A stretch of DNA of 64,000 nucleotides, taken from NCBI RefSeq assembly GCF_022524345.1, contig NZ_JAKWJU010000002.1, forward strand, positions 4,626,501 through 4,690,500, given 5' to 3'. Shown one piece after another: positions 8,542 through 17,964 of the stretch (position 1 is the stretch's first letter; each line of letters starts with the position of its first letter). A model generated the notes under the pieces. It saw only the letters and a list, made by a program, of their open reading frames with translations, made no database searches and was not told the DNA's origin. The position numbers and the translations under genes are program-made. This DNA is from Streptomyces marispadix (GTDB lineage: Bacteria > Actinomycetota > Actinomycetes > Streptomycetales > Streptomycetaceae).

Positions 8542-9534
8542 TCAGTCGCCGTCCGCGTGCCCCTCTCCCGCACGCAGCAGGGCGACCAGATGTTCCGCCG
8601 TGGCGGAGAGACGGCGGCGTGCCTCGCTCAGTTGGCCTTCGGTCACGCCGTGGTCGCGTGCCGCGTCCCGTACGTCGTCGCGGAAGTGGTCCAGCAGCCG
8701 CTCCAGATCACGGGCCGGGTCGTCGCTCGGTGCGTCCTTCTCCCGCGCCCAGTCGGGGCGTTCGCTCTCGCCGCTCATGGGGCCCTCATGGCGCGCATAG
8801 GGGAACCACGCGGTGGTGTGGTCCGTAATGCGGTCCAAGTTGCCCATTTCGCGGGCCAGTTGGGACATGCCCTCGCGGACGGCGCCGGGCCAGTCGCCGG
8901 ACTTCGCCCGTGACTGGACCTGGTCCTGGACCTGACGGGCGATGCGCTGCACCTCCTCGACCGCGGCGGCGCGTGCCTGGGCCTCCTTGACCTGGCGCTT
9001 GGCCTGCTGGGTCTCCCGCTTGGCGCGGCGCGCCTGCTCCTTCCACTCCTCCTTGGCGCGCTTCATCTCCTCCTTGGCCTGCTGCCACGCCTCCTTCTCG
9101 GCGGGGCCCGGCCAGCCGTGCGCCGCCCAGCCGCCGTTGTCCGTACGGGTGCGGCGGGCCTGTTCGCGCATCTCGCGCCGCAGATCGCGTGCGGAGCCGC
9201 TGACGTCCTCGCGGATGTCGGCGGCCAGCGCCGTCAGCGAGGCGCTGATCTCGACCTCAAGCTCCGCCAACTCGTCCTCGCGGTCGGCCAGTTCGGCGCG
9301 TCCCGCCTCCGTGATCGAGTAGACCTTGCGGCCGCCTCCCTCGGTGGTGTGGCTGACGAGGCCCTCGGCCTCCAGCTTTGCCAGACGCGGGTAGACGGTG
9401 CCGGCGGACGGTGCGTAGAGGCCCTGGAAGCGCTCCTCCAGCAGGCGGATCACCTCGTAGCCGTGGCGGGGTGCCTCGTCGAGCAGCTTGAGCAGATAGA
9501 GGCGGAGGCGGCCGTGTGCGAAGACGGGGGGCAT
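8542..9534 (-). CDS. PadR family transcriptional regulator with long coiled-coil tail
   Basis: Residues 1-90 form the PadR winged helix (LYLLKLLDEAPRHGYEVIRLLEERF, GTVYPRLAKLEAEGLV, RKVYSITEAGRAEL). The remaining 240 residues are charged and helical: a Lys/Glu/Gln-rich coiled coil (about 150-215, with AKEEMKRAKEEWK-like heptads) and a C-terminal segment with two more helices. At 330 aa it is much longer than the usual 110-190 aa PadR protein. The ATG lies one base after the stop of the DUF4097 gene, so the two form an operon. Dyads at the operon start are probable operator sites for this protein. Confidence 0.88.
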   Translation of the reverse strand: MPPVFAHGRLRLYLLKLLDEAPRHGYEVIRLLEERFQGLYAPSAGTVYPRLAKLEAEGLVSHTTEGGGRKVYSITEAGRAELADREDELAELEVEISASLTALAADIREDVSGSARDLRREMREQARRTRTDNGGWAAHGWPGPAEKEAWQQAKEEMKRAKEEWKEQARRAKRETQQAKRQVKEAQARAAAVEEVQRIARQVQDQVQSRAKSGDWPGAVREGMSQLAREMGNLDRITDHTTAWFPYARHEGPMSGESERPDWAREKDAPSDDPARDLERLLDHFRDDVRDAARDHGVTEGQLSEARRRLSATAEHLVALLRAGEGHADGD

Positions 9535-9535
9535 G

Positions 9536-10453
9536 TCAGGCGTCCTTGCTGAGGAGGAGGTCGTCGTCGTGGAGGGGGGCCGCGCGCCGCAGGAGGGCGA
9601 TCGAGCCCGAGACGCTGTTCGCCCGCAGCCGGCCGCTGCCGGTGCCGAGCGTGCCCGTGACCTTCTTCGCGCCCCACTCTCCCTGGACCTTCAGTTCGTC
9701 GAAGGCGCTGGAGACGGCGCCGCTCGCGGTGCTCGCGTCCACCGTGGCGTCGACGGGGTCCGCGAGGCGCAGGGCGACCTCGCCGGAGACCGTGCCGAGG
9801 GCGATGTCCGTCTCCGTGCCGCCGCCCGTGTCGAGGTCGAGGATCATCGAGCCGCTGACCGTGTCGGCCTTCACCGACGAGCGGCCGTCGATGACGGTCA
9901 GGTCGCCGGAGACGGAGTTGAAGCCGATGCGGCCCGAGAGGCCCTGCGTCTCGACGTTGCCGGAGACGGTCTCGGCGCGTACCGGGCCGTCGATGCCCAC
10001 GAGTGTCGTGTCTCCGCTGACTCCGCGTACGTCCGTACGTCCCGTGGTGCCGGAGACGAAGGCGCTTGCCCCTACGACGCCGACCGAGAGGCGCACCTGC
10101 GAGGGCACCGAGACCGACACCACCACGTGCCGGTTCCAGCCCTTGCGGTCGAGCCACTTGAGGAAGCCCTTCCAGGGGACGTCCTCGTAGGCGATCACCA
10201 GCGAGCCGTCCTCGACCGTGACCATGAGGGGCGGCCCCTTCACCTCGCCGATCTCGATGCGTGCTCCGGGCTCGGAGGAGCCGACTACGTTGACGCTGCC
10301 GCCCACGATGCGTACCTGGAGCGATTCGACGCGGTCGTCGATGTCGAGGGTGCGTGGTTCGGAGATCGACCACGAGGAGCGTTCGGCGGGCACGGCGGCC
10401 TCCCGGGTAGGCGGGGCGGGACGGGACGTGAGCACGGCGCGATGCGACGACAT
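9536..10453 (-). CDS. DUF4097 family beta-strand repeat protein
   Basis: The 305-residue product is a DUF4097 protein. It shows repeated short beta-strand units in which V/I-x-G-x-SGD/N and VSG recur (GVSGDTTLVG, TVSGNVETQG, SVSGDLTVID, TVSGSMILD, TVSGEVALRL), the mark of a parallel beta-helix. There is no signal peptide or membrane segment. DUF4097 genes are often paired with PadR or anti-sigma-like regulators; the function is not known. The ATG at 10453 is preferred because it sits at the promoter-proximal dyads; an ATG 51 bases upstream (10504) is also open. It is the first gene of the operon with padR. Confidence 0.8.
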   Translation of the reverse strand: MSSHRAVLTSRPAPPTREAAVPAERSSWSISEPRTLDIDDRVESLQVRIVGGSVNVVGSSEPGARIEIGEVKGPPLMVTVEDGSLVIAYEDVPWKGFLKWLDRKGWNRHVVVSVSVPSQVRLSVGVVGASAFVSGTTGRTDVRGVSGDTTLVGIDGPVRAETVSGNVETQGLSGRIGFNSVSGDLTVIDGRSSVKADTVSGSMILDLDTGGGTETDIALGTVSGEVALRLADPVDATVDASTASGAVSSAFDELKVQGEWGAKKVTGTLGTGSGRLRANSVSGSIALLRRAAPLHDDDLLLSKDA

Positions 10454-10457
10454 ATCG
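10448..10457. promoter_or_regulatory. Second dyad, overlapping the DUF4097 start codon
   Basis: CGA-CATA-TCG, the same core as the upstream site (in inverse orientation), spanning the ATG at 10451-10453. Probably a lower-affinity PadR operator. Confidence 0.45.
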
Positions 10458-10472
10458 CGTCCGAGTCCTGGA

Positions 10473-10488
10473 ACACGATATGTCGTGT
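10473..10488. promoter_or_regulatory. Dyad operator, probable PadR site
   Basis: ACACGA-TATG-TCGTGT, perfect 6-bp arms around 4 bases, 20 bp before the DUF4097 start. Assignment to the PadR protein two genes' length away is inferred from operon structure and the autoregulation usual in this family. Confidence 0.55.
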
Positions 10489-10623
10489 GTGGTCGTGGAG
10501 GCAAGCGTCGCGGAAGGCATCGCGTCAGGGAGGGGCCTCGGTCGTCCGCCTGCCCCGTCGCCCTGGTCGCCCCGCTCGCTCCGTCACCCCGCTCGTTCCG
10601 TCGCTCTGTTCGCCCCAGTCGCC

Positions 10624-12453
10624 CTAGACCGCCGGGCCGCCGTCACCTCCGTATGCCTGCTGCCGCAGCGAACCGACCGTCATGCCCGGGGCCAGCCGGC
10701 CCTCGGCGGGACGCAGCGAGATCAACGCGGCCCTGCCGGAGCGGCAGTTGGCGAGCGCACGCTCCAGTGCGGGCGCGAACTCCTCGGTGGCCGTGACCGT
10801 TTCGCCGTGGGCGCCGAAGGCACGGGCGTAGGCGGCGAAGTCCGGGTTGAGCAGGTCGGTGCCGCTGACGCGGCCGGGGTGGGCGAGTTCCTGGTGCTTA
10901 CGGATGGTGCCGTAGGTGCCGTTGTCGACGACGAGTATCAGGGGCGCGGCCTCGTGTGCGACGGCGGTGGCCAGCTCCTGTCCGTTCATCAGGAAGCAGC
11001 CGTCGCCCGCCAGCGTGACGACCTGGCGCCCGGGGCAGGCGACGGCGGCGGCGACCCCGGCCGGGACGCTGTAGCCCATCGACCCGTTACGCGGCGCGAG
11101 TTGGCGCATGCCGTCGCGGTATGTGAGGAAACGCTGCGCCCAGAGGGCGTAGTTGCCCGCGCCGAAGGTGACGACGGAGTCCGGGTCCAGCCGGGCGTCG
11201 AGGGCGGCGAACACCGCGCCGAGGTCGAGGAGTTCGGGATCGTGCAGCGGCCTGCGGTAGGCGAGGTGGGCGGCGTGGGCCGCGCGGGTGTCCTCCGCCC
11301 ACGGAACCGCCGCCGCCGGCTTGAGAGTCGCGACTGCCCTGCCGAAGGCGGCGGGCGCGGCGAGCAGCGAGAGGTCGGCACGGTGCCAGACGCCGGGCGG
11401 CTGCGATTCGGGGAGCACATGGACGATGCGGCGGGCCATGTGCGGGGCGCCTGCCGGGACTTCGGCCGCGCGGGACGTGCCGGTCGCGTCACCGTCCCCG
11501 GCAGCGTCACCGTCCCCGGCAGCCTCGCCGTCCCCGGCATGGCCTCCGTCACGGCCCGGGCCCTCCGAGTGGTCCGAGGCCTCCAGCAGCGAGAACCCGT
11601 CCGTACCCACCTCCCCGGGCGCGGCCCCCACACAGATCAGCAGATCCGCCGAGGCCACCCGCCGGGCCAGGGCGTCGGAACGCCCATAGCCCAGGTGCCC
11701 GGCGAAGCATTCGCTGTCCTCGGGCATCAGGTCCTGGCAGCGGAAGTCGACGGCCACCGGCAGCGACCATGCCTCGGCCCACTGGCGTACGTCCGCTCGT
11801 GCCGCGTCCGTCCAGCGGCTGCCGCCGAGGATCACCAGCGGGCGCCGCGCGTCCGTCAGCAGCGCTTCGAGTTCGCTCGACTCGCCCGTGGAGACGGCGC
11901 CTTCGGGCACCGGGAGCGGACGGGCGTCCACGACGGCCGCGCTGTCGGTGAGCATGTCCTCGGGCAGCCCGACCACCACCGGACCGGGACGCCCCGAGGC
12001 GGCGGCGGCGAAGGCGCGGGCGGTGATCTCCGGCAGCCTGGCCGCGTCGTCCGCGGTCTCCACGAGCTTGGCGTGCGCGCCGAACGTGCCGCGCAGATCG
12101 AACTCCTGGAACGCCGCCCGGCCGGTGTGGCCACGCGGCACCAGCCCTACGAAGAGCACCAGCGGCGTCGCGTCCTGGTGCGCGGTGTGCAGCGCGACCA
12201 GCGCGTTGGCCGCGCCGGGGCCCCGCGTGGTGAAGCAGACGCCGGGGCGCCCGGTGAGCTTGCCGGACGCCTCCGCCATATAGGCGGCGCCGCCCTCCTG
12301 ACGGCACACGACCATGCGTATGGGAGCGTCGTAGAGCGCGTCCAGCACGTCGAGATAGCTCTCGCCCGGAACGCCGTAGACCTCCTCGACTCCGTGCGCC
12401 ACCAGCTGGTCGACGAGTATCCGCCCGCCGGTGCGCGGCAGTGGACGCCTCAT
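10624..12453 (-). CDS. Thiamine diphosphate-dependent enzyme, acetolactate synthase-like
   Basis: The 609-residue protein has the three-domain ThDP decarboxylase/synthase fold: an N-terminal Pyr domain with the activating Glu in YGVPGES (Glu31), a central domain, and a C-terminal PP domain with the cofactor motif GDGCFLMNGQE ending in VDNGTYG. It resembles biosynthetic and catabolic ALS-like proteins, but it is not next to ilvN or ilvC, so a catabolic carboligase or decarboxylase is likely. A Gly/Asp-rich insertion in the central domain is built from three 18-bp repeats (11486-11539). The ATG overlaps the stop of the transporter gene (ATGA), so the two are coupled; the transporter may import its substrate. 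Confidence 0.85.
   Translation of the reverse strand: MRRPLPRTGGRILVDQLVAHGVEEVYGVPGESYLDVLDALYDAPIRMVVCRQEGGAAYMAEASGKLTGRPGVCFTTRGPGAANALVALHTAHQDATPLVLFVGLVPRGHTGRAAFQEFDLRGTFGAHAKLVETADDAARLPEITARAFAAAASGRPGPVVVGLPEDMLTDSAAVVDARPLPVPEGAVSTGESSELEALLTDARRPLVILGGSRWTDAARADVRQWAEAWSLPVAVDFRCQDLMPEDSECFAGHLGYGRSDALARRVASADLLICVGAAPGEVGTDGFSLLEASDHSEGPGRDGGHAGDGEAAGDGDAAGDGDATGTSRAAEVPAGAPHMARRIVHVLPESQPPGVWHRADLSLLAAPAAFGRAVATLKPAAAVPWAEDTRAAHAAHLAYRRPLHDPELLDLGAVFAALDARLDPDSVVTFGAGNYALWAQRFLTYRDGMRQLAPRNGSMGYSVPAGVAAAVACPGRQVVTLAGDGCFLMNGQELATAVAHEAAPLILVVDNGTYGTIRKHQELAHPGRVSGTDLLNPDFAAYARAFGAHGETVTATEEFAPALERALANCRSGRAALISLRPAEGRLAPGMTVGSLRQQAYGGDGGPAV
11486..11539. repeat. Three 18-bp tandem repeats inside the ThDP enzyme gene
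   Basis: Two identical units GCGTCACCGTCCCCGGCA followed by a third with two changes. They encode an in-frame (AGDGDA)-like linker on the minus strand. Confidence 0.85.
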
Positions 12454-13865
12454 GCGACGGCCTTCGGCGTCTCGTGCCGCATGCTCGGATCGTGGCCCAG
12501 CCGCCGCCGCAGCACGGGACCGGCGAGGTACGAACCGGCCGCCGTGCACGCCGCGATGAAGACCAGCAGCAGCGCCGCGCTCCACGAGGCGCCCCCGGAG
12601 AGCCCGAGCAGCGACGCGGCGACGAGCGGCACGAAGCCGGAGACGACACCCGCCAGGTTGTACGACATGGCGACGGCGCTGTAGCGGAAGTTCTCGGGGA
12701 ACATCCCGGAGACGACGGCACCGATCGGCGCGTAGGGAATGGAGATCGCGCCGATGCCGAGCGCGACGCCCAGGATCACGAGCGGCGTGCGGCCCGTGTC
12801 CACGAGCCAGAACGAGGGGAAGGCCGCGAGCACCGAGATGACACCGCCCGCGACGCACACCCTCCAGGGCCCCGCGCGGTCGGCGATCCTGCCGCAGGCG
12901 ACGAGCACGCCGATCTCCACCACGGCCCCTACGAGCGTCGCGTCGAGCATCACGGACTTGTCCACGCCGAGCTGTTCGGTGCCGTAGGAGATGATGAACG
13001 TGGTCAGCAGGAAGAAGCCGCCGATGCCCAGGAACGCCGCGGCGATGCCGATGAGGATGCGCCCCCAGGTGCGGCGGAACGCCTCGATCAGCGGGGCGGG
13101 CGGCGGGCCGTTCCGCTCGCTGTCGGCCATCATCGCCTGGAAGACCGGGGACTCCTCGATGCGCAGCCGCATGTAGAGGGCCACGAAGAGCAGCACGAAG
13201 GCGAAGAGGAACGGTATCCGCCAGCCCCATGAGTAGAACGCCTCGTCGGGCAGCGTCCCCACGAGCGCGAAGGCACCGCTGGAGAGCAACGTGCCGACGG
13301 GGGAGCCGAGTTGGGGGACCGCCGAGTAGCTGCCGTGCTTCTCCTTCGGGGTGTGTTCCAGCGTCAGCAGCATCGCGCCGCTCCACTCGCCGCCCACGGA
13401 GATGCCCTGGAGGAACCGCAGTACGGCCAGCAGCGCCGGTGCCCAGATGCCGATGGTGCCGTAGCCGGGCAGCAGCCCGATGCAGCCGGTCGTCAGGCCC
13501 ATCAGCACGACGGTGATGATCAGCGCGGTGCGCCGCCCGTAGCGGTCGCCCACGTGACCGAAGATCGCCGCGCCGACGGGCCGAGCGACGAAGCCGACGG
13601 CGAAGGTGATGAACGAGGCGATGGTGCCGACGGCCGGGTCGAGGTCGGGGAAGAAGAGCTTGTTGAAGACGAGGGCGGCGGCGGTGCCGTAGAGGAAGTA
13701 GTCGTACCACTCCAGGGCCGTGCCGATGAACGCGGCCGAGAGCAGCCGCTTTACGTCGGCGGTGCTGGGCGCGGCCGTTGCGGACGGGGACGAAGAGCCG
13801 TCCGCGTACGGGGAGTCGGTGCCGGAGGGGGAGTCGGGGTCGGCCGGGGGCGGGGACGTGCTCAT
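12450..13865 (-). CDS. MFS transporter, metabolite:H+ symporter (MHS) type
   Basis: This 471-residue membrane protein begins with a 36-residue Ser/Pro-rich cytoplasmic tail, then twelve predicted helices. Family signs are ALEWYDYFLYG in helix 1, GHVGDRYGRRTALI in the first cytoplasmic loop and RFLQGISVGGEWSGA in helix 4, all typical of the ProP/ShiA/KgtP group of organic-acid or zwitterion symporters. It overlaps the downstream ThDP enzyme start by four bases and lies 79 bases after the urease alpha gene on the same strand, so a urease-transporter-ThDP transcript is possible. The substrate is not determined. Confidence 0.9.
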   Translation of the reverse strand: MSTSPPPADPDSPSGTDSPYADGSSSPSATAAPSTADVKRLLSAAFIGTALEWYDYFLYGTAAALVFNKLFFPDLDPAVGTIASFITFAVGFVARPVGAAIFGHVGDRYGRRTALIITVVLMGLTTGCIGLLPGYGTIGIWAPALLAVLRFLQGISVGGEWSGAMLLTLEHTPKEKHGSYSAVPQLGSPVGTLLSSGAFALVGTLPDEAFYSWGWRIPFLFAFVLLFVALYMRLRIEESPVFQAMMADSERNGPPPAPLIEAFRRTWGRILIGIAAAFLGIGGFFLLTTFIISYGTEQLGVDKSVMLDATLVGAVVEIGVLVACGRIADRAGPWRVCVAGGVISVLAAFPSFWLVDTGRTPLVILGVALGIGAISIPYAPIGAVVSGMFPENFRYSAVAMSYNLAGVVSGFVPLVAASLLGLSGGASWSAALLLVFIAACTAAGSYLAGPVLRRRLGHDPSMRHETPKAVA

Positions 13866-13944
13866 GCGGTCTCCTAGGGGACGGTGACCAGACTGTGCGG
13901 GGACGTGTGCGCCTGTGCGCGGCGGCCGGACGGCCGGCGGCCGG

Positions 13945-15648
13945 TCAGGCGAGGTGATGGAGTCGGGCGAGCGGGACTTCCGTGGCGGCTCCGGTGGCCG
14001 TCGGCGCGCCGTCGACGAGCACGGGCCCGGCGGAGCGCGGCACTTCGACGCGGGGCGTGGCGGTGTTGTGCAGCATGTCGTTGCGGCCGAGTCCGCGGCT
14101 GTCCTGGACGGGTGCGTAACTCAGCCCGGGGGGAAGGGAGTTGCGGGCATCGGCGTCCGCCAGCGCCTCGGCGCCGATGAAGACCCGGGACAGCCGTGAG
14201 GCCGCGTCGCCGAGCGCGCCGTAGTAGGGGCGGTAGGTGCGGGGCTGGGTGAGCCGCGTCGAGCCGGAGCCCGATCCGGTGTTGCCCCACGCCACGAAGC
14301 CGCCCTTGATGACGAGTTCGGGTTTCGTGCCGAACCAGGCGGGGTGCCAGAGCACGATGTCGGCGAGCCGCCCCGGGGCGACGGAGCCGACGTCGTGTGA
14401 GATCCCGTGCGCCACGGCCGGGTTGAGCGTGATCTTCGCCAGGTAGCGCAGCACCCGTGCGTTGGCGCTGTGCTCGACGCCGCTCTCCCCGTTGCGTACG
14501 GCCTGTAGGTGGGCGAGCTGCCATGTGCGGCGCACGGTCTCCGCGATCCTGCCCATGCCCATCGAGTCGGAGTTGACGATGCTGATCGCGCCGAGGTCGT
14601 GCAGGGAGTTCTCGGCGGCGATGGCGTGGGCGCGTATGCGGCCCTTGGAGACCTCCACGTCGCTGTCGATGTGATGGTTCTGCCGGTGGACGGTCATCGT
14701 CATCGGGAACAGCTCGTCGACGGTGTTGACCGTGTACGGGACGGTCGGCGTCGTCGAGGAGGGCAGGATGTTCGGCTCGGAGAGGATCTCCAGCAGATCG
14801 GGGTGACCGCCGCCGCCTTCCACGTGGTAGGCGTGCACGGTGCGGCCCCGGGTCGCGCCGACGGTGTCGCGCAGATAGCCGGACTCGTTCATCGAGTCGG
14901 TGTGCAACGCCACCGGCAGATCGGCCTGTTCGGCGGCGTCCAGGCAGTTGTCGACGATGCGCGGCGTCGCGCCGAAGTCCTCATGGATCTTGAAGCCCCC
15001 GGCGCCCGCCAGCACGATCTCGTCCAGCAGCCGCCGCGAACTGGACGAACCACGCGCCAGGAACGCCACGTTGAGCGGCGTGCCGCGCCACGCGCTCATC
15101 AGCGTGTGCAGATTGCGCGCCGGATTGCAGCCGATCTCCCACATGCCGCCGAGGCCCATGCCGACGACCGTGGTGACGCCCGAGGAGAGCGCCGCGGGAG
15201 CGATCTCCGGCGACGAGAGATGCACGTGGCTGTCGACGATGCCGGGCGTCGCGATCAGCCCTTCGCCGGGGACCATCGAGGTGTGGGAGTCGACGGCGAA
15301 GTCCACGGGCGCGACATCCGGGTTGCCCACGCCGCCGACCGCGACCACGCGGCCGTCCTTCACGCCGATGTCGGTCTTGCGCACGCCCAGCCGGGGGTCG
15401 AGCAGCACCACGTTGGTGACGACCATGTCCAGGGCGGAGTCCCGGTCGGAGCGGGGCGAGGCGAGCAGCCCGTCGCGCACGGTCTTGCCGCAGCCGCCGA
15501 GGAGCTCGTCTCCCGGCGTCCCGTCGTCGGTCTCGACCTCCACCCAGAGCCCGGTGTCGCCGAGTCGTATCCGGTCGCCGGTCGTCGGCCCGTAGAGCGC
15601 GTTGTAGGTACGCCTGTCCACCTGGGCCGGTGTCCGCTCGCCGCTCAT
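13945..15648 (-). CDS. ureC: Divergent urease subunit alpha (flap cysteine missing)
   Basis: The 567-residue protein aligns end to end with UreC. Nickel and carbamylation residues are present: H141 and H143 (DSHVHLSSP), K220 and H222 ([13 protein letters not shown]), H249 ([10 protein letters not shown]), H275 ([10 protein letters not shown]) and D361 (NSDSMGMGR). Arg337 in GRIRAH also matches. The mobile flap differs: where ordinary ureases have VCHH, this protein has TVHR, so the flap Cys is Val320 while the acid His321 is kept. No ureD, E, F or G lies in the window. It may be a slow urease, act on another amide, or be matured by genes elsewhere. The ATG overlaps the UreAB stop (ATGA). Confidence 0.85.
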   Translation of the reverse strand: MSGERTPAQVDRRTYNALYGPTTGDRIRLGDTGLWVEVETDDGTPGDELLGGCGKTVRDGLLASPRSDRDSALDMVVTNVVLLDPRLGVRKTDIGVKDGRVVAVGGVGNPDVAPVDFAVDSHTSMVPGEGLIATPGIVDSHVHLSSPEIAPAALSSGVTTVVGMGLGGMWEIGCNPARNLHTLMSAWRGTPLNVAFLARGSSSSRRLLDEIVLAGAGGFKIHEDFGATPRIVDNCLDAAEQADLPVALHTDSMNESGYLRDTVGATRGRTVHAYHVEGGGGHPDLLEILSEPNILPSSTTPTVPYTVNTVDELFPMTMTVHRQNHHIDSDVEVSKGRIRAHAIAAENSLHDLGAISIVNSDSMGMGRIAETVRRTWQLAHLQAVRNGESGVEHSANARVLRYLAKITLNPAVAHGISHDVGSVAPGRLADIVLWHPAWFGTKPELVIKGGFVAWGNTGSGSGSTRLTQPRTYRPYYGALGDAASRLSRVFIGAEALADADARNSLPPGLSYAPVQDSRGLGRNDMLHNTATPRVEVPRSAGPVLVDGAPTATGAATEVPLARLHHLA

Positions 15649-16280
15649 GTCCTCGCCTCCACCACGTCGACCTCGCGCACGCCGCCCGGTTCGAAGACGA
15701 GGGCGGTGCCCGCGGGGATGTCGAGCCTCATGCCGGCGGCGGCCTCACGGTCGAAGGAGAGCGCCGCGTTGGTCTCGCCGAGGGGGTAGTGCGAGGAGAC
15801 GTAGACGGGCCGGTCGCCGGTGTTGCGCACGGTCAGCCGCATCCTGCGCCGCCCCTCGTTGATCCGTACGGGATCGGCGGCCGTACATACGGCACCGGGC
15901 GGGTCCGCGGCCGTACGAGGAGCGTCGGCCGTGCCGGTGCCCGCTCCGCCGGCGCCCGCGGGTTTCGCGCCCGCCGACGCCGCGATCGGGGCGTCCACGG
16001 CGACCAGCGCCGTACCGCTGGGGAACAGAGCCTCGACCTGGACGGTGGGCACCAGCGCGGGCACGCCCTCCATCACGTCGTCCTCGGTGAGCACCGAACG
16101 TCCCACGGCGATGACCTCGTCCATGCTCAGCCCGTCCCACGCCGCCTCCAGGACCTCGTCGCAGATGAGGGCGACGGCCTCGGGAGCGTTGAGACGGCGG
16201 CCGCGCGAGCGGCGCCTTCGAGCCAGCTCCGCGGCGGTGAAGAGCTGAAGCCGCTCGTTCTCGCGAGGGGTCAGATGCAC
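15645..16280 (-). CDS. ureAB: Fused urease gamma-beta subunit (UreA-UreB)
   Basis: Residues 1-100 are UreA ([20 protein letters not shown], then [20 protein letters not shown]). Residues about 145-211 are UreB ([19 protein letters not shown], then [20 protein letters not shown]). Between them lies an Ala/Gly/Pro-rich linker of about 45 residues, longer than in the fused subunit of Helicobacter. The protein should provide the structural partners of the alpha subunit encoded next, with coupled translation. It is divergent from a PucR-type regulator, with 119 bp between starts. Confidence 0.9.
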   Translation of the reverse strand: MHLTPRENERLQLFTAAELARRRRSRGRRLNAPEAVALICDEVLEAAWDGLSMDEVIAVGRSVLTEDDVMEGVPALVPTVQVEALFPSGTALVAVDAPIAASAGAKPAGAGGAGTGTADAPRTAADPPGAVCTAADPVRINEGRRRMRLTVRNTGDRPVYVSSHYPLGETNAALSFDREAAAGMRLDIPAGTALVFEPGGVREVDVVEART

Positions 16281-16399
16281 TGTCGGGGCCTCCCCGAGGC
16301 TCGACCGGCCGGTCGGTGGGAAACGGGCGATCGACCCAGGATCGCGTGCGGGAGGCGGCAGGCCAACGTTGAAGTATCGCGGAACCGGACCTCACAATC

Positions 16400-17659
16400 G
16401 TGCATATGCACACTCCACCCCGCCCGGCCGACCTCCCGCCGGACCGCGCGACGGAGCGCCCGCCCGACCGTGCTGCCGAACTCGCCGTCGAGTGCCTGGA
16501 GGGCGTCGAGGACCTGCTCGGCGACTGGCTGGAAGCGGTACAGCCCCTTCGCGACACCTACGAGGGCGCCGTACCTGACGACGACTTCCGCGGATCGGCG
16601 CTCCAGGCCTTCGAACTGCTGCTGCGTACGGTCGCGGAACTGCCCGTACCGGCGGAACTGGCCGGGATCTCGGAACGCATCGGCGAACGCCGCGCCCGCC
16701 AGGGCGTGCCCCTCGACTCGCTGCTGGCGGCGGCAAGGCTCGACTTCCGGGTGGTGTGGGACGCGCTCGTCGAGCGCGCCGACGACCGGGACAAGGTGCG
16801 GCTGGTCGCCTCCGCCTACCACGTATGGGAGGCGGTGGAGGCCCACGTCACCGGCATCATGACCGCGTACCAGCGCACGGTGCTGGAGATGGGGCGGCAG
16901 CGCGAGGACGAGCGGCGGCTGTGGTTCGACCGGCTGCTGGAGAGCGGCGGCCACAACCCGACGGTCGTACGCGATGTGGGCCTCGCGCTGGGCTTCGTGC
17001 CGTCCGGCCGGTTCCTGTGCGTGGCGGCACCGCCGGGCAGCGGGCCCGGCGGAGGGCTGCACGGCGCGGCGGCGGCGCTGCGCTCGGCGGGGGCGGTGTC
17101 GCAGCGCCAGACGGTCTCGTCGGCGTCGCTGCTGGTGGTGCAGCTCGGGCGGCGCGTCACCGAGGAGACCGTGCTGGAAGGGCTGGACGGGGTGCCGTGC
17201 GGGGTGTCACCCGTCGCCGAGGGCCTGGCCGGGGTGCCGAGGGCCGTGGAACTGGCCACCGCGACCGTGAGGGTCCTCGCCGAGGACGCGACCGGGCCGC
17301 TGCGTCTCTCCGACGCGTGGCTGGACGTACTGGTCAACCGGGCCGGTCACTTCGCCGCGCACCTCACGGAGGACGTGCTCGGCGGGTTGTACGGGAGGAA
17401 CGCCGGTGACGGCGGTAACGGGAGCGACGGCGGCGCGGTGCCCGCCGCAGAGAGGGAACGGCTGCTGCACACGGTCCGGGTGCATCTGACGGGAAGCGGC
17501 TCCATCGCGGAGACCGCCCGAGCCCTCTACTGCCACCGCAACACCGTCCAGCAGCGCTTCACCCGCTTCTGCGAACTGACGGGCCGCGACATCCGCCGCC
17601 CCGGCGACGCGGCGCTGCTGGCGTTCGCGCTGCGGGCACGGGAGAGCGGCGGGGGGTAG
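16400..17659 (+). CDS. PucR/CdaR-type helix-turn-helix regulator
   Basis: The 419-residue protein has a long N-terminal sensory region (about 20-190, mostly helical), a central GGDEF-like/CdaR segment, and a C-terminal PucR helix-turn-helix of about 60 residues (HLTGSGSIAETARALYCHRNTVQQRFTRF, split as TARALYCHRNTV around the recognition helix). PucR-family proteins commonly control purine, allantoin and urea breakdown, which fits its divergent position to the urease genes. The start is the GTG at 16400 or the ATG at 16406; neither has a clear ribosome site. Confidence 0.88.
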   Translation: MHMHTPPRPADLPPDRATERPPDRAAELAVECLEGVEDLLGDWLEAVQPLRDTYEGAVPDDDFRGSALQAFELLLRTVAELPVPAELAGISERIGERRARQGVPLDSLLAAARLDFRVVWDALVERADDRDKVRLVASAYHVWEAVEAHVTGIMTAYQRTVLEMGRQREDERRLWFDRLLESGGHNPTVVRDVGLALGFVPSGRFLCVAAPPGSGPGGGLHGAAAALRSAGAVSQRQTVSSASLLVVQLGRRVTEETVLEGLDGVPCGVSPVAEGLAGVPRAVELATATVRVLAEDATGPLRLSDAWLDVLVNRAGHFAAHLTEDVLGGLYGRNAGDGGNGSDGGAVPAAERERLLHTVRVHLTGSGSIAETARALYCHRNTVQQRFTRFCELTGRDIRRPGDAALLAFALRARESGGG

Positions 17660-17781
17660 GGGAGCGGGGGAGGCGGGCGGCTCGCCCGGGGCCGGAGCGG
17701 CGTCGGGCGAGCGCCGTCGGTCGTCGACCGCGGGATCGCGGACTGCGGATCATCGAGCGGACCGCGGACCGTCGAGCGCCG

Positions 17782-17964
17782 TCAGTCGTCCTCGTCCTCG
17801 TCGTCGAGCCGCGCCAGCCAGGTCGCCAGCCGCTCCACGGGCACCTCGAAGTCGGGATTGAGATCCACGAACGCCCGCAACTGCTCGGCCAGCCACTCGA
17901 AGGTGAACTCCTCCTCGCCGCGCCTGCCGGCCAGTTCCTCGATGCCGCGGTCGGTGAAGTACAC
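17782..17964 (-). CDS. DUF6104 family microprotein
   Basis: This 60-residue acidic protein begins VYFTDRGIEELAGRRG and ends in WLARLDDEDEDD. It matches the small DUF6104 proteins that are widespread in streptomycetes and have no known role. GTG 17964 is chosen over upstream in-frame starts because AGGAG sits seven bases before it. No signal peptide or membrane segment is seen. It is divergent from the Trypco1 gene of the conflict island, 190 bp away. Confidence 0.8.
   Translation of the reverse strand: MYFTDRGIEELAGRRGEEEFTFEWLAEQLRAFVDLNPDFEVPVERLATWLARLDDEDEDD

Noticed and set aside
10624..13710. A 1028-codon open frame that seems to fuse a ThDP enzyme with an Arg-rich N-terminal part
   Set aside because: The Arg-rich part is the wrong frame of the MFS gene. 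The enzyme starts at ATG 12453, overlapping the transporter stop as ATGA.
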